A DNA stretch of 64,000 bases from Sporosarcina sp. 6E9 (GTDB taxonomy: Bacteria; Bacillota; Bacilli; Bacillales_A; Planococcaceae): positions 62,001-126,000 of the forward strand of contig NZ_JAGEMN010000003.1 in assembly GCF_017921835.1 (NCBI RefSeq). Reading direction: 5' to 3'. Under the pieces are notes generated by a model. It was not told the DNA's origin. It did no database searches and worked only from the letters and a program-made list of their open reading frames with translations. Shown one piece after another: positions 36,028-44,442 of the stretch. Numbering within the stretch: position 1 is the stretch's first letter; each line of letters begins with the position of its first letter. The translations under genes and the position numbers were made by a program.

Positions 36028-37146
36028 CTATGCAAACGCTTTTTGATGTTCAATCACTTTAAATGCCTGATTCAAATCCGCGATTAAATCAGAAGCGTGC
36101 TCGATGCCGACGGACACGCGGAGCAGGCTATTTGATAAGCCGTACGATAAGCGAATATCTTCAGGAATATCCCCATGTGTTTGTGTCTTCGGATAGGTGA
36201 TAAAACTTTCAACACCACCTAAACTTTCTGCAAATGTGAAGAGCTTTAACGCTTTCAGAAATGGTGAAACTAGTGCTTCTTTGGCGATTGTAAAACTCAA
36301 CATACCGCCCCGCCCTGGATAAAAGACGTCGTCCACGAGTGGATGGCCTTGTAAAAAGGGCACGATTTCTTTCGCATTTAGCTCATGTTTATCCATTCGA
36401 AGGGCTAGTGTTTTCATCCCCCTGATTAAATTCCAACAATCGAGTGGTCCCAACACCGCTCCGATTGAGTTCTGCAGAAATGCGAGTTCCTCGTTAATTT
36501 TCTCACCTTTGGAAACGACCAGCCCTGCTAGAACATCATTATGTCCTGCTAAATATTTCGTCGCACTATGAATAACGATGTCTGCGCCTTCTTCCAAAGG
36601 CCTTTGAATATACGGCGTGTACAGCGTGTTATCAACGATACAAAGAAGTTCATGGTTTTTCGTTATAGCGGAAACTTGCTCAATGTCCGTCTCTTTCATT
36701 AATGGATTTGTCGGTGTTTCAATGAAAATTGCTTTCGTGCTTTCCTGAATTAACCCTTTTAATTCATCGGTAGATTCGCCGTCCCAATAACTGAACGTCA
36801 ACCCATACTTCGCTTCTAAAATTTCAAACAAACGGTACGAACCGCCGTAAATATCACGTGAAGCGATGATGTGATTATCTTTTTGAAATAACGAAAAGAC
36901 GAGTTGAATGGCGCTCATTCCTGAACTGGTAGCGAAAGCCCGCTCTCCTTTTTCCAGTAATGCCACTGACTTTTCCAACACAGCACGCGTTGGATTGCCT
37001 GTTCGCGTGTAATCGTATCCCGATAATAAGCCGATCTCTTCATGACGAAAGGCTGTTGAAAAATAAACTGGCGTGCTCACCGCCCTAAAATGTTCATCAC
37101 GCTCATTGCCTATTTGCACGAATTCTGTTTCTCGATGATAAGTCAA
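36028..37146 (-). CDS. metI: Cystathionine gamma-synthase / O-acetylhomoserine thiolyase MetI
   Basis: A 372-residue PLP enzyme of the Cys/Met metabolism family that joins an activated homoserine with cysteine (or sulfide) in methionine synthesis. Features: YTRTGNPTRAVLE, SSGMSAIQ, DNTLYTPYIQRPLEEGADIVIHSATKY with the PLP lysine in SATKYLAGH, and the C-terminal RVSVGIEH. The TTG at 37146 (AAAAGGAG 7 nt upstream) gives the length I recall for B. subtilis MetI. A SAM-I riboswitch controls it, which separates it from the cysteine-degrading MccB. Confidence 0.93.
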   Translation of the reverse strand: MTYHRETEFVQIGNERDEHFRAVSTPVYFSTAFRHEEIGLLSGYDYTRTGNPTRAVLEKSVALLEKGERAFATSSGMSAIQLVFSLFQKDNHIIASRDIYGGSYRLFEILEAKYGLTFSYWDGESTDELKGLIQESTKAIFIETPTNPLMKETDIEQVSAITKNHELLCIVDNTLYTPYIQRPLEEGADIVIHSATKYLAGHNDVLAGLVVSKGEKINEELAFLQNSIGAVLGPLDCWNLIRGMKTLALRMDKHELNAKEIVPFLQGHPLVDDVFYPGRGGMLSFTIAKEALVSPFLKALKLFTFAESLGGVESFITYPKTQTHGDIPEDIRLSYGLSNSLLRVSVGIEHASDLIADLNQAFKVIEHQKAFA

Positions 37147-37224
37147 TTGACTTTCTCCTTTTGGAATGATGCCTATACTAAACATCTTCCACTTAGTATT
37201 TTGTCTTATTTAAAAATAGAAATA

Positions 37225-37380
37225 GCCCTCTTCTTGGAAATGAGAAGAGGGCAATAATATACAGGTCCTCCTCTTATCTTCCAGATTATAAAATCTGTAG
37301 GATGTAGCACCATCACAAACAATGTTTGCAGGTTGCCGGGCATCACAGGGCCTATTCCCTCCGCCACTCTCGATAAGAGA
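37225..37380 (-). ncRNA. SAM-I (S-box) riboswitch with terminator
   Basis: Read on the minus strand, 37380-37268 has the S-box landmarks in order: CTTATCGAGAG, GGCGGAGGGAATAGGCCC, GATGCCCGGCAACC, GGTGCTACATCC, and the closing AGATAAGAG that pairs with the start. A 10-bp terminator stem (37225-37234 with 37243-37252) and a U-rich run follow. SAM binding would favour termination before metI. Confidence 0.97.
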
Positions 37381-37429
37381 CTAACTATTCAATTGAGTTT
37401 TCAAAATTTTGCATTTGTTATTAACGAGT

Positions 37430-37458
37430 ATCATAAAAAAGAACTTAGGTCATGTCAA
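37430..37458 (-). promoter_or_regulatory. Sigma-A promoter of the metI leader
   Basis: Minus-strand TTGACA (37458-37453), 17-bp spacer, TATGAT (37435-37430), about 50 bp before the S-box aptamer. Confidence 0.85.
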
Positions 37459-37506
37459 GCCCATTTTTCAAATTATCTTATTTTATCGAACAGTAGGATA
37501 TGGCAA

Positions 37507-38055
37507 TCATTTCTCTTTAAGCTCTGCTTTGAATAAATAACTTAGGTCTCTACTTTTAATATCTTCCAAATCGCCATCGGTTCCTTTTAATATGTCGCTG
37601 GAACCAGTGTACCAATACGCCAAATAGACGGGTTTATCGGTTTTGACAGGGATCTTTCCTTCAAATGTTTTAGCGCTCGATGATCCCCCTTGAAGTGTTT
37701 TCATTTCTTGTGTCGTCACGCCACTTGGGTGTCCAAAAAGAATCTTTCCTTTTTCACTGTCTGTAATGACAGCGAAACTCACCGCGCGATCTTTAGTGTC
37801 TAAATTGACTGGATTAGGTGGGGGATGGTTTTGAATAAACTTGCCGTTTTCATATTGCTCAATTGTAAAATAGAGTTCATAGCCTTCCGGAATTTGACCG
37901 ACGATTTCAAAATGCTCAGCCCATTCACCACCTGAATTCTTTATGAGAATCGATTCTTCCTCTGTTAATATTCGGTCTGAGATCATCAAATCGTTTGAGC
38001 AAGCTGATAGCGCTAAAATTAGTAGTAGTGCAGAAAGTAATAGAAGTCTTTTCAT
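37507..38055 (-). CDS. Lipoprotein, function unknown
   Basis: The 182-residue protein has a type II signal peptide with lipobox ALSAC (Cys19). The mature part is a hydrophilic beta-rich domain without a family I recognise. RBS GAGGG before the ATG. It lies 39 bp after the Dph6-like gene on the same strand. No residues suggest an enzyme. Confidence 0.8.
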   Translation of the reverse strand: MKRLLLLSALLLILALSACSNDLMISDRILTEEESILIKNSGGEWAEHFEIVGQIPEGYELYFTIEQYENGKFIQNHPPPNPVNLDTKDRAVSFAVITDSEKGKILFGHPSGVTTQEMKTLQGGSSSAKTFEGKIPVKTDKPVYLAYWYTGSSDILKGTDGDLEDIKSRDLSYLFKAELKEK

Positions 38056-38094
38056 TTAGTCCCTCATTTCGTTCAAATTAGGAAAAACTTTTGT

Positions 38095-38751
38095 TCATTC
38101 CAATGTCACGTCTAAAAACACATAACCATCACGTTCATGTTGACCTGAAAAAACGATTGGCACTCGTTCGCTAAATATCGGGCCATCCACAACGACGGTA
38201 TGAAATTCACCAGCTTCCCCGCATGAATCAATGCCTTGTGCCTCTAGTTCATCTATTAATTCTTTTGTGAATTTCCTTCCGATAAATTCGCTCGGCATCA
38301 TAGTTGTATTCACTACGACAATGTATGCCTCAAAACCTGCTTCTACGAAATCTTTGACGACTTTTTTTCGCGGCTCCATCCATAGTGGATGAACTGCTTC
38401 CATACCGACTTTCGCGCAAGTTTCCCGAATCCATGTTAAATGGTCTTCTAAATCGATGTCACCGAATACACCGTGATGAATTCCAGCATCTTTACACTCT
38501 TTCATCGCATCTAAAAACTGTTCAGCGTATCCGTTCCAATCCGCCCCGCGAGTCATAAGCGGAACGCCTAAACGCTCTGCTTGCGCTTTGATTATTGCTA
38601 TTGGAAGTGCATGCGATTTCAATCGTTCCTGGTCTTCTTCAAACATCGTCCATACTCTTTTTGGAATGGCTCCGGATTGTAATGCCCGGTAATAAGCCAT
38701 TGCGGAATCCTTGCCGCCGCTCCATGATGCTACAAACGGTAATCCTATCAT
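38095..38751 (-). CDS. Dph6-like ATP pyrophosphatase (adenine nucleotide alpha hydrolase)
   Basis: A 218-residue PP-loop ATPase: SWSGGKDSAMA at residues 8-18 and the C-terminal signature GEAGEFHTVVVDGP. Archaeal and eukaryotic homologues are diphthine-ammonia ligases, but bacteria lack diphthamide, so here the protein must amidate or adenylate something else; bacterial members are linked by inference to B12-related or unknown reactions. AAGGGG precedes the ATG. Confidence 0.85.
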   Translation of the reverse strand: MIGLPFVASWSGGKDSAMAYYRALQSGAIPKRVWTMFEEDQERLKSHALPIAIIKAQAERLGVPLMTRGADWNGYAEQFLDAMKECKDAGIHHGVFGDIDLEDHLTWIRETCAKVGMEAVHPLWMEPRKKVVKDFVEAGFEAYIVVVNTTMMPSEFIGRKFTKELIDELEAQGIDSCGEAGEFHTVVVDGPIFSERVPIVFSGQHERDGYVFLDVTLE

Positions 38752-38789
38752 TCTTTTTACCCCTTTTTAGATTATTATAACATTGCAAT

Positions 38790-38824
38790 TAAAAAACACA
38801 GGCACCTTTTTAGTGTCTGTGTTT
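38790..38824 (-). terminator. Terminator of PCYCGC lipoprotein gene
   Basis: A 12-bp stem with one G-U pair (38794-38805 with 38813-38824), followed by an A run that gives U6 on the minus strand. Confidence 0.85.
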
Positions 38825-38830
38825 CCTTAA

Positions 38831-39331
38831 TTATGACGGCATTGGCGTGTCTGTTGGTTTCGCGTAGCCTTCTTTATAGGTTTTATCAATAATCGTTCGA
38901 ATTTCTTTTAGTGATTTGCCTTCTTGTGTCATCATGACTGAATCCACCGCGGTATCCAAGCATACTTGGCAACGTGTGCTGTGATCATCCCACACGACTG
39001 AACCATCTTCACGGATTTCATCAATAAAACAGTTCATATTACTTCCGTGATTTGCACTTTCCCCGCAACCGCAGTAGCACGGCATCCATTCAATTATATC
39101 GGTTGCAGAGGCAGCGACTTGATAGACAAGTCTCATATCCTCGGGTTTGTCATCAAGAAATGCTGGTAAAATATCGACTGAAGCAGTCACTTCTTGGAGA
39201 TCACCATTTGGTAACTGATGCTGTTCGCCTACTGCCAAATCATGTTTTTCGTGCGTTGTATTCGTATTTTTTCCACATGCAGAGAGAACGAGAATCGATG
39301 CGAGTACTATCAATAGCATTGTTTTTTTCAT
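38831..39331 (-). CDS. PCYCGC-motif lipoprotein
   Basis: The 166-residue lipoprotein (lipobox VLSAC, Cys19) carries the name-giving motif MPCYCGCGESANHGSNMNCFI, then CQVCLD. The CYCGC...H...C...CxxC pattern suggests metal binding or redox activity outside the membrane, but no function is established for the family that I know of. RBS AGGAG before the ATG. Monocistronic between two terminator or promoter gaps. Confidence 0.88.
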   Translation of the reverse strand: MKKTMLLIVLASILVLSACGKNTNTTHEKHDLAVGEQHQLPNGDLQEVTASVDILPAFLDDKPEDMRLVYQVAASATDIIEWMPCYCGCGESANHGSNMNCFIDEIREDGSVVWDDHSTRCQVCLDTAVDSVMMTQEGKSLKEIRTIIDKTYKEGYAKPTDTPMPS

Positions 39332-39394
39332 GGTACCTCACTCCTAATTGCATAGTTGTCCTTCTAGCATAACCAAGATTGTCGGGTTTAGGGG

Positions 39395-39967
39395 TTACAA
39401 ATCTGTGAAACTGAGTATATCAATTAGTTCAGACCAGTTTTCGATTCTTGGAATGTCTAAATGCTTATTGTAGGATTGATTTTTTGCATACAACTTTAAT
39501 GGGCGGTTTCTAAGCGTTTCTAAAACGGCAGGCTTGTCATCGAAATAGTAATCAAGTTCTAAATCATTGATAATATGAACCTTATCTTCATCATTCATTC
39601 CGTAAAAAAATCGGTCTTTCTGAACTGGAAAGTTATTTTCAATCATCCATTCCATCGTACGCTGACCATGTTCTTTCGGCCTGGCCGTAATATAATAGAT
39701 CTCATGTCCTTCTTTTTCAAGCCACTGCAATGTTTCCACTGCATCCGGATACGGCGGACACGCTGTGTAATAGATTTCCTCTAATAAACTGTTCCACATT
39801 TCGCTTCCCTGCTCGGCAGTCATGCCAAAAAGTTCGTGAATTTCAACTTTATCCAACCCATGAAAGAGATCAACTTGCACATCTCGATTCAATTTTTTAT
39901 TGTAGAGTTGAAAAGCATGTTCTCTCAGGTTAATCAAAGTGTCATCGATGTCAAAACCAAATTTCAT
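39395..39967 (-). CDS. HAD-family phosphatase / 5'-nucleotidase-like (NT5C/YqfW type)
   Basis: A 190-residue HAD phosphatase: motif I FDIDDTL at residues 4-10 (nucleophile Asp5 and acid Asp7), motif II YITARP, motif III-IV DKVHII...DYYFDDKP. The group includes deoxyribonucleotidases of uncertain substrate. It starts 11 bp after ribD with its RBS (AAGGGAG) at the ribD stop, so it is the third gene of the rib-type operon and could supply the phosphatase that dephosphorylates the pyrimidine intermediate; that role is inference from position. Confidence 0.82.
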   Translation of the reverse strand: MKFGFDIDDTLINLREHAFQLYNKKLNRDVQVDLFHGLDKVEIHELFGMTAEQGSEMWNSLLEEIYYTACPPYPDAVETLQWLEKEGHEIYYITARPKEHGQRTMEWMIENNFPVQKDRFFYGMNDEDKVHIINDLELDYYFDDKPAVLETLRNRPLKLYAKNQSYNKHLDIPRIENWSELIDILSFTDL

Positions 39968-39978
39968 AGTAAACTCCC

Positions 39979-41076
39979 TTAGTTTGTTTTATATTTCGGA
40001 TAGCCCGTGAACTTGAAATCTTTCCCGATTTGAGTAATTTGGAGATTTTCCAAATCTACAGCATCACGCATGAGTTCGACGCCAGCACCTTCAAGAAATG
40101 TAGGTGCCTGTGAGCCTCCAACTAATTTTGGAGCGATATAAATTTCTACTTTATCGACGAGTTGGTTTTCAAGGAATGCAGCGTGAATGGTACCGCCCCC
40201 TTCAATCAAGACTGAGGAAACAAGCTTTTCACCTAGAATACGGGCGACGTCATTTGGGTCCACGTGCTTGATCCCTGAAGTGTGATAAATTAAAACGCCT
40301 CGTTCTTCCAATATCGCCTTGGCTTTTGGGTCGTATTGATTTGCCGTAAAAATCCAAGTGGGTGCTTGGTCATCAGTTACAACCTTCGAATCCAGCGGAA
40401 TTCTTAATGTAGAATCTAGAATGACGCGAATCGGATTCCTTCCATTCGGTATCCTAGTCGTCAATTCGGGATCATCTTCAATTACCGTATTTACGCCGAC
40501 TAAAATAGCCATATGTTCATTGCGCAGCATATGTACATCACTTCTCGCCTCTTCAGAAGTAATCCACTTGCTGTCAGCTGTATGTGTAGCAATCTTCCCA
40601 TCTAATGTGCTTCCAGCTTTCATCGTCAGAAATGGCTTTTGTTCAACGATGAACTTGTTAAATACTTCGTTCATCATTCGAGATTCCTCTTCCATCACAC
40701 CAATGATTACTTCTATCCCCGCATCTTCCAACATCTTAACACCGTTACCAGCAACGACAGGATTCGGATCCAATGTGGCGATAACTACTTTCTTTATGCC
40801 CGCCCCAATAATCGCCATCGCGCACGGTCCCGTTCGCCCAAAATGTGAACATGGTTCAAGCGTGACATAAATCGTTCCTCCGCGCGCATGCTCACCAGCC
40901 ATTCGGATGGCATGAACTTCTGCATGCGGTTCACCTGCCCTCAAATGCGTGCCGACGCCAACCACTCGATTTTCATTCACAATGACCGAACCAACGAGCG
41001 GATTCGGATCAGTCTGTCCTTTCATTGCACGTGCATTAGTAAGCGCCAGATTCATGTAAAATTCATGGTTAGTCAT
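39979..41076 (-). CDS. ribD: Riboflavin biosynthesis deaminase/reductase RibD
   Basis: The 365-residue bifunctional enzyme deaminates and reduces the pyrimidine made by GTP cyclohydrolase II. The N-terminal deaminase has HAEVHAI and PCSHFGRTGPC (zinc site); the C-terminal reductase has TMKAGSTLDGKIA, ESKWIT-type DSKWITSEEARSDVHMLR and LIEGGGTIHAAFL. Length is normal. It overlaps the preceding GTP cyclohydrolase gene by 8 bp. RibE and RibH are not here, so either the pathway is completed elsewhere or the operon makes a pathway branch product. Confidence 0.95.
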   Translation of the reverse strand: MTNHEFYMNLALTNARAMKGQTDPNPLVGSVIVNENRVVGVGTHLRAGEPHAEVHAIRMAGEHARGGTIYVTLEPCSHFGRTGPCAMAIIGAGIKKVVIATLDPNPVVAGNGVKMLEDAGIEVIIGVMEEESRMMNEVFNKFIVEQKPFLTMKAGSTLDGKIATHTADSKWITSEEARSDVHMLRNEHMAILVGVNTVIEDDPELTTRIPNGRNPIRVILDSTLRIPLDSKVVTDDQAPTWIFTANQYDPKAKAILEERGVLIYHTSGIKHVDPNDVARILGEKLVSSVLIEGGGTIHAAFLENQLVDKVEIYIAPKLVGGSQAPTFLEGAGVELMRDAVDLENLQITQIGKDFKFTGYPKYKTN

Positions 41077-41824
41077 TTAGACAATCTCCTTCCTCATCCA
41101 GATGTCCCGATCGCTGAACTTTTGTCTTCAAATATTTCTCATTAAACGCTGATTTATCGCCCCATAATGGTTCTCGTCCTGAAATAATAAGACCAGCATT
41201 CTGTAACGCTTCTAGTTTTTTCGGATTATTTGTCATGAGTTTGACAGGTTTTGTTCGTAATGTCTTTAGAACTCGGATTGCATCGTCGTAATTTCTGGAA
41301 TCATCGACAAACCCAAGACTTTCATTTGCTTCCACTGTATCATACCCATTTTCCTGGAGCACATATGCCATCGCTTTACTGAATAAACCGATTCCACGTC
41401 CTTCATGATTTGCCAAATAAAACAACGCACCCGTCCCATGGTCTACAATTTTTTTCATGGATTGCTTTAATTGATAACCGCAATCACATTTTTCACTTCC
41501 AAATATGTCGCCCGTATGGCAAATCGAATGCAAGCGGATTAGCGCATCCTCAGCGTTTTCAAGATCGCCATAAACAAGCACGCTCGACTGCTGACACTCA
41601 GCTAAATTCTCGGACGAAAGCTGATCAAAGATGTCTTGAATATTCTCTGTTACATGATTGTGGCTCAGCCAACAATACCACTTGAAAATGACCGTTTCTC
41701 CACATAGATTCACAGGGAGATTGATGGGACCTACCAGGTAGATGGCACCCTCATCAGTTTTAATCATTTGAAGTTTTTCAAATAAAATCTCGAGCGCTTC
41801 TGGCTCCAGTTTCCCTTGCAACAT
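41069..41824 (-). CDS. ribA: GTP cyclohydrolase II (stand-alone RibA)
   Basis: A 251-residue protein covering only the GTP cyclohydrolase II domain. The zinc site is RLHSICHTGDIFGSEKCDCGYQL (three Cys), followed by NHEGRGIGLFSKAMAYVLQ and the arginine/tyrosine region DDSRNYDDAIRVL. It has no DHBP synthase domain, unlike B. subtilis RibBA. There are deviations from the common motifs (NHEGRG instead of QEGRG; CHTGD instead of CLTGD). ATG at 41824 is chosen because AAAAGGA lies 9 nt before it. First gene of the operon; no FMN riboswitch precedes it. Confidence 0.88.
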   Translation of the reverse strand: MLQGKLEPEALEILFEKLQMIKTDEGAIYLVGPINLPVNLCGETVIFKWYCWLSHNHVTENIQDIFDQLSSENLAECQQSSVLVYGDLENAEDALIRLHSICHTGDIFGSEKCDCGYQLKQSMKKIVDHGTGALFYLANHEGRGIGLFSKAMAYVLQENGYDTVEANESLGFVDDSRNYDDAIRVLKTLRTKPVKLMTNNPKKLEALQNAGLIISGREPLWGDKSAFNEKYLKTKVQRSGHLDEEGDCLND

Positions 41825-41854
41825 AAAAATCATTCCTTTTATTTATTTGAATAA

Positions 41855-41868
41855 CTTCTATATAGAAG
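41855..41868. promoter_or_regulatory. Perfect 14-bp palindrome before the rib-type operon
   Basis: CTTCTATATAGAAG lies 31 bp before the ribA ATG and contains a possible minus-strand -10 (TATATA). Its position suits an operator; the regulator is unknown. Confidence 0.35.
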
Positions 41869-41911
41869 GATAGGAGCATTCAGGTAAAAATAACGTCTAC
41901 CTTATATGTAT

Positions 41912-41953
41912 GAAAAACGTGCTCTTTAGCAACCTTATTTTGCCTAGAGCACG
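41912..41953 (-). terminator. Terminator of nitroreductase gene
   Basis: CGTGCTCT (41918-41925) pairs with AGAGCACG (41946-41953), with an inner GCAA/TTGC, and U5 follows on the minus strand. Confidence 0.8.
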
Positions 41954-41975
41954 CCATTATTTTACCGATTCCGCT

Positions 41976-42554
41976 TCATCGATTATGAATCACTGTTATT
42001 AGTTCGCGAATATCTGACCGTTCTTTAGCTTTCGGTATATGTTTTGGATAGCCAATCATCATCGTCGCGACAATCTTCTCACCAGGTTTCACACCAATTC
42101 CTTCTCTGAATACGGGATTATACACCCAATCATTCGTGCGCCAAATCATCCCAATTCCTCGCTCCCACGCTGCAAGTTGGAAGTTTTGGATAAACGCAGA
42201 AACTGCACCGTAGTCTTCATCCCACGTTCTTTGCCGCGGGTCTTCAGGCATAATAATAACAAGTTGGAGAGGGATGTCTTTGTAATATTGTGCTTTGCGT
42301 AACGTTTTTTCGGAAACTACTCCATCAACTGTAGGTTGCGAATCAATATATGCCCTAGCAAATACTTCTTTGCCTTCACCTGTATACAATTGAAAACGCC
42401 ACGGCTGTGTTAACTTATGGTTTGGCGCCCATTTTGCAATATTTAACAACTCAATGATCTCTTCCGGATCAATAGGATCCTCTTTGAAAGACTTGATTGT
42501 TCTTCGGCTCATAATATTTTGTTCTACCGCATTTTTTCCTGCTTCATAACTCAT
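41976..42554 (-). CDS. Nitroreductase-family FMN protein (YdjA-like)
   Basis: A 192-residue nitroreductase: SRRTIKSFKEDPID near residue 15, LNIAKWAPNHKLTQPWRF, and the C-terminal IGMIWRTNDWVYNP and VATMMIGYPK. The group reduces nitro- or quinone-type substrates with NAD(P)H. ATG at 42554 follows GAGGGGGAG. A Fur-type box lies between the promoter and the gene, suggesting induction in iron starvation, unusual for the family and compatible with a role in ferric-chelate reduction (inference). Confidence 0.88.
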   Translation of the reverse strand: MSYEAGKNAVEQNIMSRRTIKSFKEDPIDPEEIIELLNIAKWAPNHKLTQPWRFQLYTGEGKEVFARAYIDSQPTVDGVVSEKTLRKAQYYKDIPLQLVIIMPEDPRQRTWDEDYGAVSAFIQNFQLAAWERGIGMIWRTNDWVYNPVFREGIGVKPGEKIVATMMIGYPKHIPKAKERSDIRELITVIHNR

Positions 42555-42593
42555 AAAAAAACTCCCCCTCAACCGATTTCTAACACGTACAAT

Positions 42594-42628
42594 TGAAAAC
42601 CATTCTCAATTACACTGGTTTTATTATA
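42594..42628 (-). promoter_or_regulatory. Promoter with Fur-like box for the nitroreductase gene
   Basis: Minus-strand -10 TATAAT at 42628-42623, weak -35 near 42651. The box TGAAAACCATTCTCA (42594-42608) matches 11 of 14 positions of TGATAAT-N-ATTATCA and sits about 15-30 bp past the -10, in the same AATTGA/TCAATTA frame as the yclN boxes. Confidence 0.6.
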
Positions 42629-42686
42629 GCATTACGGTAAATAATAGCAAAAGAGAGTGATAAGCCGCCAAAGCACCTTGAATTGT

Positions 42687-42800
42687 CGGCACGGTTGAGA
42701 GGAGTGGCGTGTCCAAAGTAGTGTTTTGCGGATATAAGTGTTTATTTGACGGATATGCCAGGTTAAATGTCGGATATAATGAATTATTTGTCGGATATCC
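42687..42800. repeat. Intergenic 21-bp-period array C (core CGGATAT)
   Basis: CGGATAT starts at 42729, 42750, 42771 and 42792, exactly 21 bp apart, each within a GTCGGATAT-like context. A degenerate unit (CGGCACG) is in phase at 42687, and a barely recognisable one (CGTGTCC) at 42708. It lies between the nitroreductase promoter and the fumC terminator. Apart from these the 42555-42880 gap holds nothing. Confidence 0.8.
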
Positions 42801-42828
42801 GTGAATCTAACTTGAAAATAGTTCAACA

Positions 42829-42867
42829 CAAAAAAAGACAACCTCATCTTAATTGATAAGGTTGTCC
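42829..42867 (-). terminator. Terminator of fumC
   Basis: GACAACCT (42837-42844) pairs with AGGTTGTC (42859-42866) and a short inner helix; the minus strand continues with U6. Confidence 0.85.
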
Positions 42868-42880
42868 TGCATATATTAAT

Positions 42881-44266
42881 TTACGAATTACTCGTCATTT
42901 TCGATGGATCAACGTATTCGTCGAATTGCTCTTCTGTTAACAAACCTGTAGCAAGCGCAGCTTCTTTTAGTGTTGTGCCGTTTGCATGTGCAGTTTTCGC
43001 GATTTTTGCTGCGTTTTCATATCCAATGTATGGATTTAGCGCAGTGACGAGCATCAATGAGTTATTCACGTGATGTTCGATAACTTCACGGTTCGGTTCA
43101 ATTCCTACCGCACAGTTGTCATTGAAGCTAATCATTGCATCCGCTAGTAGTGTTACGGACTGCAAGAAGTTGTAAATGATAACCGGTTTGAATACGTTTA
43201 GTTCAAAATTTCCTTGGCTCGCTGCAAATCCGATTGTTGCGTCGTTCCCCATTACTTGCGCAACAACCATTGTGATGGCTTCACTTTGAGTCGGGTTTAC
43301 TTTTCCTGGCATGATGGAGCTGCCTGGTTCGTTTTCTGGAATTGTAATTTCACCAATACCTGAACGCGGACCGCTTGCTAACCAACGTACGTCGTTTGCA
43401 ATTTTCATAATGTCTGCCGCGAGTGCTTTAACCGCACCGTGAACATAGACGACTTCATCATAGCTTGTCAATGAGTGGAATTTGTTTTTCGCAGATGTGA
43501 ATTCGATGCCGACTGCACTGCTGATTTCTTCAGCAACACGGTCACCAAATCCGGCAGGTGCGTTCAATCCAGTACCAACTGCAGTTCCGCCGATTGCTAG
43601 TTCTTTCATTGATTCGACGCTAGCAGCGATCATTTTCTCCGTTTTTTCGAGCATGCGGTGCCATCCGCTAATTTCTTGACCAAGCGTTAACGGCGTTGCG
43701 TCTTGTAAGTGCGTACGGCCGATTTTAATAATATCCGAGAATTCCTCAGATTTTTTTGCGAAGGTTTCTTTTAGTTTTGCTAGCGCAGGAAGTAGTTGCT
43801 CTTGTACTGCGATTACGCCGGCAACGTGAAGCGCTGTCGGGAATGTATCATTCGAACTTTGAGATTTATTTACATCGTCATTTGGATGCAGACGCTCTTC
43901 TTCATCCCACGCTTTGAGTAATTGGTTACCGCGGTATGCGATGACTTCGTTGACGTTCATGTTCGACTGCGTACCGGATCCCGTTTGCCATACAACGAGC
44001 GGGAAGTTGTCGTCTAGTTTTCCTGCAATGATCTCGTCTGCAGCCGTTGAAATCGCATTCAATTTAGCATCGGAAATGGCACCATTTGCATGGCTAGCAA
44101 TCGCTGCTGCTTTTTTCAGATGTGCAAAAGCGCGAATCACGCCAACTGGCATTTTCTCGCCGCCAATTTTAAAGTTTTGTTTACTGCGCTGTGTTTGCGC
44201 ACCCCATAGTTTGTCCGCTGGAACTTGAATTTCACCAAATGTATCATGTTCAATACGATAATCCAT
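42881..44266 (-). CDS. fumC: Fumarate hydratase class II
   Basis: A 461-residue fumarase of the TCA cycle, interconverting fumarate and malate. Signature [13 protein letters not shown] (about 317-329) carries the active-site serine loop; other blocks are [29 protein letters not shown] and [16 protein letters not shown]. Length is typical. RBS GGAAGGCGG 8 nt before the ATG. Monocistronic with its own terminator. Confidence 0.97.
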   Translation of the reverse strand: MDYRIEHDTFGEIQVPADKLWGAQTQRSKQNFKIGGEKMPVGVIRAFAHLKKAAAIASHANGAISDAKLNAISTAADEIIAGKLDDNFPLVVWQTGSGTQSNMNVNEVIAYRGNQLLKAWDEEERLHPNDDVNKSQSSNDTFPTALHVAGVIAVQEQLLPALAKLKETFAKKSEEFSDIIKIGRTHLQDATPLTLGQEISGWHRMLEKTEKMIAASVESMKELAIGGTAVGTGLNAPAGFGDRVAEEISSAVGIEFTSAKNKFHSLTSYDEVVYVHGAVKALAADIMKIANDVRWLASGPRSGIGEITIPENEPGSSIMPGKVNPTQSEAITMVVAQVMGNDATIGFAASQGNFELNVFKPVIIYNFLQSVTLLADAMISFNDNCAVGIEPNREVIEHHVNNSLMLVTALNPYIGYENAAKIAKTAHANGTTLKEAALATGLLTEEQFDEYVDPSKMTSNS

Positions 44267-44401
44267 CTTTCATCCGCCTTCCATTATGTATCATTACATT
44301 CATTTCTATTATAACATGACTTTTTAGTATGTTAACTTCATTCAGAGAATGGTTGTTAAAAATGTGGAACTACTAAATAGTTTACCTAAATATTTTTTGT
44401 T

Positions 44402-44439
44402 CAAAAAAGACTATCAACTAAACACTTTGATAGTCTTTT
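44402..44439 (-). terminator. Terminator of HD-GYP gene
   Basis: A perfect 13-bp stem (44405-44417 with 44427-44439), preceded by the A run that gives U6 on the minus strand. Confidence 0.88.
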
Positions 44440-44442
44440 ATA

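Noticed and set aside
41834..41975. FMN riboswitch before the rib-type operon
   Set aside because: None of the conserved RFN element blocks are present.
42632..42847. 71-codon minus-strand ORF over array C
   Set aside because: Its protein consists of repeat-derived segments (TDIRQII, RHLTWHIRQ); 21 bp is a multiple of 3, so any frame through such an array stays open.
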